Below are positions 1 to 6,678 of a DNA stretch of 58,901 nt, one piece after another. The position numbers and the translations under genes were made by a program. This DNA is from an uncultured Rikenellaceae bacterium (GTDB taxonomy: Bacteria > Bacteroidota > Bacteroidia > Bacteroidales > Rikenellaceae), in assembly GCA_944326945.1 (NCBI GenBank), contig CALVFY010000014.1:1-58901 (forward strand), given 5' to 3'. Position 1 is the first letter of the stretch. The number at the start of each line of letters is the position of its first letter. Under the pieces are notes generated by a model. That model was given only the letters and a program-made list of their open reading frames with translations, had not been told where the DNA came from and did no database searches.

Positions 1-3
1 AAT

Positions 4-76
4 GCGGAAATAGCTCAGTTGGTAGAGCACAACCTTGCCAAGGTTGGGGTCGCGAGTTCGAGTCTCGTTTTCCGCT
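4..76 (+). tRNA. tRNA-Gly (anticodon GCC)
   Basis: The 73-nt sequence folds as a full cloverleaf. The acceptor stem pairs GCGGAAA with TTTCCGC, the D arm contains AGTTGGTA, the anticodon stem is CAACC/GGTTG, and the T loop contains TTCGAGT. The anticodon GCC is at 37-39 and reads GGC/GGT glycine codons. The 3' CCA is not encoded (TCA follows) and must be added after transcription. A strong terminator follows directly. Confidence 0.97.
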
Positions 77-82
77 CATCGC

Positions 83-120
83 AAAACACTGATAGTCATT
101 CGATTATCAGTGTTTTTGTT
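83..120 (+). terminator. Intrinsic terminator of the tRNA-Gly gene
   Basis: A 12-bp stem (83-94 with 105-116) has a 10-nt loop and ends in a T-rich tract. It lies 7 nt after the tRNA, so the tRNA transcript should end here rather than continue into the pilus leader. Confidence 0.88.
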
Positions 121-513
121 TTTGGTCGGTGCGTAACGAAACTCTCCATAACGCCTTTTTCGCACGATTTTTCCGCAAAATGTTCTACCATTTGTTTAAC
201 CATGTTATACGATGATGGAGCATCGACCGCCGAAGCCGTTATGTCAGCACGGGAATATCCATTCTCGCCGACGAGTGGGATTTCGACAACCAACTATTCA
301 AACAGGAAATTCAGCCCTTTATCTATGAATTTATGAACAGATCGGAAAATACAACAAGAGGTTCAAACGGTCGGATGCATTGTTGAATGGTTTTCGAACT
401 ATCGTGTGTTCCATTAAATTTATTTCGTAACACACGAAGGTATTAATGTGAAAATAAGACCATGTATTTAAGAAATATATGGAATAATAAGTAGTTAATA
501 AAAATATTTTACT
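121..513. other. Gene-free stretch before the pilus leader
   Basis: No convincing gene is seen. Short open frames exist on both strands, but one ends inside the tRNA terminator hairpin and none shows a recognisable domain. The one notable structure is a 9-bp inverted repeat, TCGTGTGTT (402-410) and AACACACGA (429-437), separated by 18 nt. It could be a hairpin or protein site. The stretch may hold decayed remnants of an older gene. Confidence 0.4.
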
Positions 514-521
514 TATCTTCG
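514..521 (+). promoter_or_regulatory. Candidate distal -7 promoter box of the pilus operon
   Basis: TATCTTCG matches the Bacteroidota -7 consensus TAnnTTTG at 7 of 8 positions. The flanking sequence resembles housekeeping promoters of the phylum, but no clear TTTG -33 element is seen. Transcription from here would start near 528 and give a leader of about 460 nt that includes the CA repeat and the leader hairpin. Confidence 0.35.
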
Positions 522-715
522 CATCCAAAACGGTAACACCACTATTAACCGATCATGTATTTTGCGGGAAACATAGCAATATGTAACCGGTATTTGAATT
601 GTATATATTCCGGCAGTGTCTTGTCTCTGATAAGACGAGGGATTTTGTGTCTCTGCAAATTGATTTTCTCTGAAAAAAAGTGTGCTAATTATTTGGAAAT
701 GTGTGAAAAACGTAT

Positions 716-766
<51 letters not shown>

Positions 767-810
767 TATCGCGCGTATTATACGAACTTATTTCTAATAA
801 TCAAGCGTTT

Positions 811-876
811 GATAAATTGTTTATCTGTTTTTCGCAATTTATTTCTTTTGCGAAAATATTGTTGTCGTTATGTTTT
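811..876 (+). promoter_or_regulatory. Candidate proximal promoter with overlapping dyads
   Basis: TTTG at 847-850 and TATGTTTT at 869-876, with an 18-nt spacer, approximate the Bacteroidota -33 and -7 elements. Two dyads sit on it. GATAAA-TTG-TTTATC is at 811-825. A perfect 9-bp inverted repeat, TTTTCGCAA (829-837) and TTGCGAAAA (848-856), overlaps the -33 box. They look like regulator sites or local hairpins. No cognate regulator is identified in the window. Confidence 0.35.
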
Positions 877-913
877 TCTTGGCTTCGGTCAGGAGAATTG
901 ATTGGATATATCA

Positions 914-963
914 CCGACATGAGGAGATGGAATACCCATATAACCTTATGTCGGATTTTTTAT
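914..963 (+). terminator. Terminator-like hairpin in the pilus operon leader
   Basis: An 11-bp stem pairs 914-924 with 944-954 (one G-U pair). The 19-nt loop can form a further 4-bp ATGG/CCAT stem. The hairpin is followed by a T-rich tail at 955-961. It lies about 27 nt before the first start codon and downstream of both candidate promoters, so it could act as an attenuator. There is no gene immediately upstream for it to terminate. Confidence 0.5.
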
Positions 964-989
964 GCCGTGAATATTGAAAAAGGAAGGAT

Positions 990-2291
990 ATGATGCGCCG
1001 TATATTGATTTTGGTATTATTTCACATACTGGGATGTTGTGGCTTTGTCGTAGCACAGAATAGGGCAGATTCGGTATATGTCTATTTTCGTAGAGGATAT
1101 TCTGTGTTAGATCTTTCGTTTCGAGATAATCAGCAGTCACTCGATCGGTTTATCAAGAGTTTGGATACCCTTGATTTCGGGAACTCTCGAGTGTCGATGT
1201 CTTTGATTGTCGAGGGAAATGCTTCGCCAGATGGTATAGTCAATGCTAATTTGCGTTTGAGTGAGAATCGAGTGAAGAATGTGTTGGAATATATTCGTCA
1301 GCACATGGACCTTCCGGATTCTTTAGTCCGTGTTGTGGCGGAGGGGATAGACTGGGATGGCTTGGCAGAACGTGTGGTCAACGATAGTCGTGTCCCTGGA
1401 CGCAGACAGGCATTGGATATCTTATATCATACTCCGGTTTGGATCTTTGATGAACGCGGACAAATCGTGGACGGGAGAAAGAAACAGTTGATGGATCTGG
1501 AGGGAGGCAGAACCTACCGGTATTTGTTGGATCATCATTTCCCGGAACTGCGTAATGCGGTTCTTCGCTTGAGTTATTCTGTCGATTCCGATTCCCGACC
1601 TGCGGAGCATTCCGATGCTGTCCGTGAGCCGGAGTTAGATTCACTCTCCGAAGCGGTTAACGGGCCGGAACCGGCAGAATCATCCGTTTCGGCAGTCGGT
1701 GAGTCTTCTGCAGAGTCGCAATCTCCGACCGTTACTTCTGATTCCGAACCAATGTTGACCAACAGGGATCCTCTGCATAGGCTGGCTCTGAAAACAAATT
1801 TATTGTACGATGCCGTATTAATGCCCTCGTTGGAGATAGAGTATCGTATTGATGATCGTTGGTCGATCAATCTGGAGGGCGAGGTTGCTTGGTGGTCCAG
1901 AAAAGCACAGCATAAATATTATCAAATTGCTACGATAGGTCCGGAAGGGAGATATTGGTTCAAAACGAAGAAACCGTGGCATGGCCATTATGTGGGGGCT
2001 TTTGCTGCGGGCAGTTGGTATGATTTGGAGAATGGAGGACGCGGTTACAAAGGGGAATTCCTTATGACGGGATTGAGTTATGGATATATGTTCCCAATCG
2101 GACGCGTGCTTTCGCTGGAGGCGGGTATCGGTATAGGTTTTTTACATACTTCATATGAGGAATATCTGCCATTGGACGGACACTATGTCTACCAGCAAAC
2201 CAGCCGGACGAATTATTTCGGTCCTGTGAAACTGAAATTTGCATTGGCATGGCGCCTATGGGATGTTAACCGGAAAGGAGGTGTGCAATGA
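990..2291 (+). CDS. OmpA-like / DUF3575 protein, first gene of the pilus operon
   Basis: This is a 433-residue exported protein. A signal peptide (about 1-22, ending VVAQ) is followed by an OmpA-like segment at about 25-140, with a GNASPDG...NLRLSENRVKNV signature typical of peptidoglycan-associated folds. A Ser/Glu/Pro-rich linker (about 195-255) leads to a C-terminal DUF3575 domain rich in beta strands (about 262-430). DUF3575 proteins commonly open Mfa-type fimbrial operons of Bacteroidales, where they are presumed to be outer-membrane assembly or anchoring components. That role is inferred from context. The start follows an AAGGAAGG purine tract. The stop overlaps the next start (ATGA), which implies translational coupling. 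Confidence 0.82.
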   Translation: MMRRILILVLFHILGCCGFVVAQNRADSVYVYFRRGYSVLDLSFRDNQQSLDRFIKSLDTLDFGNSRVSMSLIVEGNASPDGIVNANLRLSENRVKNVLEYIRQHMDLPDSLVRVVAEGIDWDGLAERVVNDSRVPGRRQALDILYHTPVWIFDERGQIVDGRKKQLMDLEGGRTYRYLLDHHFPELRNAVLRLSYSVDSDSRPAEHSDAVREPELDSLSEAVNGPEPAESSVSAVGESSAESQSPTVTSDSEPMLTNRDPLHRLALKTNLLYDAVLMPSLEIEYRIDDRWSINLEGEVAWWSRKAQHKYYQIATIGPEGRYWFKTKKPWHGHYVGAFAAGSWYDLENGGRGYKGEFLMTGLSYGYMFPIGRVLSLEAGIGIGFLHTSYEEYLPLDGHYVYQQTSRTNYFGPVKLKFALAWRLWDVNRKGGVQ

Positions 2292-3310
2292 AGAAGCTGA
2301 ACGGCTTGTTCCTATTGTCGTTGGGATGTTTATCCATGTTGAGTGGTTGTCGCAAAGATCTTTGTTATGATCACGACGTGCATGGACTTAACGTTCGGGT
2401 GGTTTTATTTCCTGAGTGGGAACAGGAGTGGGAACGCGATTACGGGATGGGATGGCAGGACAACTGGCCGGCTAAACACGGTATGGATTACGAGGAGCTT
2501 CGCCCGGATATTGCTACAGGAATAGCCTCTTTTGTCTATCATGAGGATGGTTCGTATACGGAACGACATCTCCCGGGAGAGGGCGGTTTGTTGCCGATGA
2601 GCGAGGGGGAGAAACAAATTCTGCTGTATAACAACGATACTCGGTATATTGTTTTCGATGGTCTGCATGTCTCATCGAAGGCTTCGGCTTCCACCCGGAC
2701 TCGTACCCGTGCCACATATAGTCAGGACCATGCACAAGAGAAGACGATCAGCGCTCCCGATATGCTTTATGGCACATGGATCGATAGTTACATGGCGACG
2801 CCGACTTCGGAACCGGTTCCATTGGCCGTGACATTGCGTCCGTTAGTTTATACCTATCTGATTCGGTACGAATTCGATGAAGGGTTGGAGCATGTGGCTT
2901 TGGCTCGAGGTGCACTTTCCGGTATGGCCGAATCGGTTTATCTGCAAGATGGCCATACGGGCGAGAATGCGGCGACTATCCTTTTTGATTGCGAATTGAA
3001 GGATTATGGGGTAGAGATGATGTTGACATCATTCGGGGTTCCCGATTTCCCGGGTGACCATTACGGGCCCCAGGCAGGGAGACAAACCGGACAACAGCAA
3101 ATGCTGAATTTGGAGGTGATGTTGAAAAACGGTACTCTTAAAGAGTTCGACTTTGACGTGACGGATCAATTGGCGACACAACCGCGCGGTGGAGTAATTA
3201 CTGTGGGGGGATTGGTGGTGACGGACGAGGAGGCTGGAAATGATTCGGGTTTTGTAGTCGATGTAGATGGGTGGGGTGAATATGAAGACATCGAGTTACC
3301 GTTGAATTAA
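2288..3310 (+). CDS. DUF5119 lipoprotein, probable pilus anchor or assembly component
   Basis: This 340-residue protein has a lipoprotein signal (LSMLSGC, Cys at about residue 21). The start of the mature chain, CRKDLCYDHD, followed by a beta-rich region, is characteristic of the DUF5119 family found in Bacteroidales fimbrial operons. Its start overlaps the DUF3575 stop by 4 nt, so the two proteins are probably made together. By position it may take the anchor role that FimB/Mfa2 plays in Porphyromonas, since no other anchor gene is seen here. This is inference; no catalytic motif is visible. The spacing of 78 nt to the major fimbrillin contains a tandem repeat. Confidence 0.72.
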   Translation: MKKLNGLFLLSLGCLSMLSGCRKDLCYDHDVHGLNVRVVLFPEWEQEWERDYGMGWQDNWPAKHGMDYEELRPDIATGIASFVYHEDGSYTERHLPGEGGLLPMSEGEKQILLYNNDTRYIVFDGLHVSSKASASTRTRTRATYSQDHAQEKTISAPDMLYGTWIDSYMATPTSEPVPLAVTLRPLVYTYLIRYEFDEGLEHVALARGALSGMAESVYLQDGHTGENAATILFDCELKDYGVEMMLTSFGVPDFPGDHYGPQAGRQTGQQQMLNLEVMLKNGTLKEFDFDVTDQLATQPRGGVITVGGLVVTDEEAGNDSGFVVDVDGWGEYEDIELPLN

Positions 3311-3348
3311 GTACCACGCGGAAATGCCAATAATGAATAGAATGAACG

Positions 3349-3372
3349 TTTTAACCTTAATTTTAACCTTAA
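3349..3372 (+). repeat. Two perfect tandem copies of a 12-bp AT-rich unit
   Basis: TTTTAACCTTAA occurs twice head to tail, 17 nt before the first fimbrillin start. It may be a regulator site, an unstructured ribosome-loading stretch (AT-rich leaders favour initiation in Bacteroidota), or both. Copy number could vary by slippage. Confidence 0.8.
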
Positions 3373-3388
3373 TTTAATTACACAAAAC

Positions 3389-4393
3389 ATGAAAAGAATT
3401 TTTCTTTTGTTTGTCGTAGCCGCAGCGGTTATGGCAAGTTGCAGTAAAACCGACACGGTAAAGCAGTCGCAGACTGGGGCTATCAGTTTTGATGGTGCTT
3501 ATATCGGGTATCCGACGGAGTCGCGTGCAGTCATCGAACTCGACCAATCGCTCACGACGTTCCAGGTTTTCGGGCAGTATGTGAAAGATGCCGCTCCGGC
3601 GATTCAGGTATTCGACAATGTTCCCGTTACCAAGGGGGGAAATGGTTGGACCTATACGGGCGGTCTGCGTCCATGGGTCGAGGGGGCCAATTATGTATTT
3701 GCTGCCTATGCTCCGGCAAATGCGCTGGTTGATCCACAAGTGAACGAGAACGGATATCTCACGCTGACCGATTATAGCGTGAATAATAATAATAAGCAGG
3801 TCGATCTGATTTATGCTGCAAAAGAGGCAACCGGTCAAAGTGCAGGAAATACGCCTGTACAGTTCACCTTCAAACACCTGCTTTCGATCGTGAAAGTCAC
3901 CTTCAAGAGCGGTTTCGATGCAGGTACCACGCTGACTGTTTCGGATGTATCGGTGAATGGCATTCCCTCGACCGCAACTTTCACCGCAAGCAGAGAAACA
4001 GGTTCAGGAGAGCTGGGCGGAAACTGGGGCGCAGCAAGCGGCGACCAGAATTACGGATTGACAATCGCTGCTATCTCCGAGGCACAAGGTACCGCATCCG
4101 ATAATATCGTAGTCATTCCTCAGACCATCCCGACCGGAGAGGGAGAGGCCGTTACGATCACCTTCAAAGTGACCGCGACCGCTGCGAATAACGAAGTGCT
4201 CGTTCAGGATAGGGAGTTCACTTCTGAAATTCCCGTGACGACGATCAGTGCATGGGACGCTGGATTCAAGTATAACTATGTAGCCGAGATTACACCCGAA
4301 AGTCTGGAACTGGAATATATCCAGTTCACTGATCCTGAGGTGGAACTCTGGAAGGATGCCGAAGATGGCGATCAGAATCTGCCGCTCCAGTAG
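3389..4393 (+). CDS. Fimbrillin family lipoprotein, probable major pilin
   Basis: This 334-residue protein has a lipobox (MASC, Cys18) and the two-part beta-sandwich composition of fimbrillin/Mfa-like proteins: N-terminal strands to about 165, then a C-terminal domain starting near QFTFKHLLSIVKV. An SR-A site at Arg46 matches the place where type V pilins are cut by an arginine-specific protease so that a donor strand can be exchanged. It is the first of three fimbrillins and has its own leader with a tandem repeat. A stable hairpin follows it, which suggests it is the most abundant subunit (inference). The mature N-terminus CSKTDTV is identical to that of the next fimbrillin, so the pair probably arose by duplication. 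Confidence 0.85.
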   Translation: MKRIFLLFVVAAAVMASCSKTDTVKQSQTGAISFDGAYIGYPTESRAVIELDQSLTTFQVFGQYVKDAAPAIQVFDNVPVTKGGNGWTYTGGLRPWVEGANYVFAAYAPANALVDPQVNENGYLTLTDYSVNNNNKQVDLIYAAKEATGQSAGNTPVQFTFKHLLSIVKVTFKSGFDAGTTLTVSDVSVNGIPSTATFTASRETGSGELGGNWGAASGDQNYGLTIAAISEAQGTASDNIVVIPQTIPTGEGEAVTITFKVTATAANNEVLVQDREFTSEIPVTTISAWDAGFKYNYVAEITPESLELEYIQFTDPEVELWKDAEDGDQNLPLQ

Positions 4394-4417
4394 GCTCGGA
4401 TTTTTACAAGGAATACA

Positions 4418-4450
4418 GGTCGGAAGGGGTTGGATGTTCCCCTTCCGATC
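4418..4450 (+). other. Stable intercistronic hairpin after the first fimbrillin
   Basis: A 12-bp stem (4418-4429 with 4439-4450, one G-U pair) has a 9-nt loop and no U-tract after it. It is therefore unlikely to be a strong terminator. It may protect the 3' end of the major pilin mRNA or reduce read-through into the minor pilin genes. Confidence 0.6.
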
Positions 4451-4489
4451 GCAAATGAATGATGGATTCGACGAAAGAAAAACGAGAGA

Positions 4490-5464
4490 ATGATGCGATA
4501 CATTGGTTTATGTGCCGTTCTGTTGTTTTTACAGACGGGATGTTCGAAGACTGATACGGTACCTCCATCCGATAACGAGAGGACCATTGGTTTCACTACG
4601 GTGATGACGCGGGCAGCGAAAGAAGATTTTGGCGCGGGCGATGCTTTTGCCGTGTGGGGATGGTACACACCGCAAGACGCATTCAGTCAGGTATTCGATG
4701 CCACAAGGGTTTCCACTTCCGATGGAGTCTCGTGGAGTTATGAGAACCTGCGCTTTTGGAAGTCGGACAAGACATATGACTTTTATGGCTTGTATCCTTC
4801 GTTGGACGAACTTCCCGGAACGGCTGCATATAACGAGGATGGGATGCTCACTGTTACGGGATTTGATGCCTCACAGCAGGTCGATCTGATGGCAGCATCG
4901 GTTTCTGCGATGAATGGAAGTCTGTCGGCTCCGGTGTCATTTTCATTTACCCATTTGCTTTCACGAATCCAAATCGTCGGAAAACGGAATGAAGCTACTG
5001 TCGGAATCGAGGGATTCATGCCTCGAATACATGAGGTTAAACTTTATGGGATGCCCGGGAGTGGCGGTTTGTCGATAAATGCGGCCGATTTGTCCGACAA
5101 GACGAAGATACTGTCTTCTTGGACGGGATCTGATGTGACGACATCCGACTCTCCTTTGATTGTTTTTCGTTCCGACACAGGGGCTGAGGTCACAACAGAG
5201 GGAACTCTTCTGATTGACGTACTGCCTTTGCCGCAATATATTACACGGGATTATTATGTTGAGGTGGAGTATTCGACGAATGGTACGAGTGGTGAACATA
5301 AAACTGCCACAATTCAGTTGAACTCTCTTCCTGTGACGAAATGGGAAGTGGGGCGACAGTATCGTTATACGTTCAGTGTGTTGGATGACGATCGTATCCT
5401 GTTTGACATTCCCACGGTAAACGCATGGGATGAGGCTGTCGGAGGTATTATCATTGTGGATTGA
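4490..5464 (+). CDS. Fimbrillin family lipoprotein, probable minor or accessory pilin
   Basis: This 324-residue lipoprotein has a lipobox (LQTGC, Cys18) and a mature start, CSKTDTV, identical to the preceding pilin. Arg41 in MTRA is the expected maturation site. The segment FSFTHLLSRIQIV marks the second fimbrillin domain, and the C-terminus ends in short hydrophobic strands (IPTVNAWDEAVGGIIIVD) similar to the tail motifs of Mfa-like proteins. It is separated from the major pilin by a hairpin and from the next pilin by 23 nt. By analogy with the Porphyromonas Mfa3-5 genes it is probably an accessory pilin. The initiator could be either of two adjacent Met codons. Confidence 0.8.
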   Translation: MMRYIGLCAVLLFLQTGCSKTDTVPPSDNERTIGFTTVMTRAAKEDFGAGDAFAVWGWYTPQDAFSQVFDATRVSTSDGVSWSYENLRFWKSDKTYDFYGLYPSLDELPGTAAYNEDGMLTVTGFDASQQVDLMAASVSAMNGSLSAPVSFSFTHLLSRIQIVGKRNEATVGIEGFMPRIHEVKLYGMPGSGGLSINAADLSDKTKILSSWTGSDVTTSDSPLIVFRSDTGAEVTTEGTLLIDVLPLPQYITRDYYVEVEYSTNGTSGEHKTATIQLNSLPVTKWEVGRQYRYTFSVLDDDRILFDIPTVNAWDEAVGGIIIVD

Positions 5465-5487
5465 AATCGGGAAAATAGCGAACAACT

Positions 5488-6669
5488 ATGATGGTGAAAC
5501 GATTTATAGGGGTGACAGTATTGTTGGCTGTAATTACAGCTTGTGAAAAGGGAGAGCCGGAGAATCCGACAATAACGGACGCCGGGCGCATTCTTTTCAG
5601 TACCCCGATGCTTTCCGTGGAGAGCCGCAGCACGTTTAAAAATGCACTTTCGGAGGGTGATGAGTTCGGAGTGCTCGGTTATTGTGTGCCATATGAGGTC
5701 GGGACGACAGATATCGACTATCCGTCAGGAAAAAATCCTTGGACGTTGAAAAAGGCTCAATGTCCGCCGGATGTGTTCTATAATCAGAAGGTTGTTGTCG
5801 GGTCGAACGGGTGTGTTTATGATCGGAATGGAGGTACGGCTAACGATCCGAAATATTGGTATAGAGACGGGTATGATACGAATAATACAGCCAATGAGGC
5901 CATAACCGAGACAGCCGAATATAACTATTCGTTCATTGCATGGTATCCATACAGCGGCGCTTTTACAATTGACCGGCCGACAATTGACCGGCTGACAATG
6001 TCGGCTGAGGCCGGTGCTCCGGTGTTGACTTTTGCCATGCCGCAGAAAGGAGAGAATATTGCCGATCCGCTTGACCATAAAATTACTCCGGATGCCATGG
6101 TCGGCGTCCTCTATAACCAGCGTAAGGATGGAGGAAGCCTGCGTTTTAATTTTAGTCATGTGTTGACGGGGCTGGGTTTTGAAGTGAACAATCTCAGCGA
6201 TTATGATCTTACGATACATTCGGTCTCATTGAGCGGTAGTTTTTATAAGGATGTGACGATTGATCTGACGGGTGATAATGTGGCGTTTTCGTTCTCCGAC
6301 AATCGTTATACGGGGAACTATGCCTTGCTGTCGACAGATCTCTCATTGCCTGCGCCGAAAGAGGGAGAGACAGTCAATTCTTCGGGTCTGGTAGGAGGTG
6401 AACATCTGCTGTTGATTTCCGGTGAGAGCGGCAGTTTTGGGGAGAATGTCAGAGTGAATATAGCCTATACCTTTAATGGTCAGCCGGATAGTCAATCCAT
6501 AGTTCGTCCCAGTACATTTGTTCCGAGGCCGGGTGTGAAATATACGGCCCAACTCAATTTTGTGGGAGATACGTTTGTACTCCAGTTTGTGGTTGATAAC
6601 GGGGAACAGTGGGAAGACGGCGAGGCCGACGATGGAATGGACGATAACGACGATATTGTATTCGAATAA
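5488..6669 (+). CDS. Fimbrillin family lipoprotein, third pilin
   Basis: This 393-residue lipoprotein has a lipobox ending at Cys19 (VITAC) and an SR-S site at Arg47, comparable with the maturation sites of the two preceding pilins. Fimbrillin traits are the FNFSHVLTGLGFEVNN segment at the second domain boundary and the long beta-rich body. The N-terminal domain has an insertion with many Asn/Tyr residues (about 70-150) not found in its siblings. The tail is strongly acidic (EDGEADDGMDDND). It ends 9 nt before the next gene, so it is cotranscribed with the tip protein. It is probably an accessory pilin; the assembly order is not readable from sequence. Confidence 0.77.
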   Translation: MMVKRFIGVTVLLAVITACEKGEPENPTITDAGRILFSTPMLSVESRSTFKNALSEGDEFGVLGYCVPYEVGTTDIDYPSGKNPWTLKKAQCPPDVFYNQKVVVGSNGCVYDRNGGTANDPKYWYRDGYDTNNTANEAITETAEYNYSFIAWYPYSGAFTIDRPTIDRLTMSAEAGAPVLTFAMPQKGENIADPLDHKITPDAMVGVLYNQRKDGGSLRFNFSHVLTGLGFEVNNLSDYDLTIHSVSLSGSFYKDVTIDLTGDNVAFSFSDNRYTGNYALLSTDLSLPAPKEGETVNSSGLVGGEHLLLISGESGSFGENVRVNIAYTFNGQPDSQSIVRPSTFVPRPGVKYTAQLNFVGDTFVLQFVVDNGEQWEDGEADDGMDDNDDIVFE

Positions 6670-6678
6670 GAAAGATAT

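Noticed and set aside
4..120. tRNA-Gly as a possible integration site for a mobile element
   Set aside because: I saw no integrase gene and no second copy of the tRNA 3' end in the window.
96..293. A 65-codon minus-strand frame next to tRNA-Gly
   Set aside because: Its last codons are read from the tRNA terminator hairpin, and no domain is recognised. It could be a remnant of a decayed gene but cannot be supported.
402..437. 9-bp inverted repeat as ends of an invertible promoter
   Set aside because: The arms are only 18 nt apart, too close for an invertible segment with a promoter, and no recombinase gene is near.
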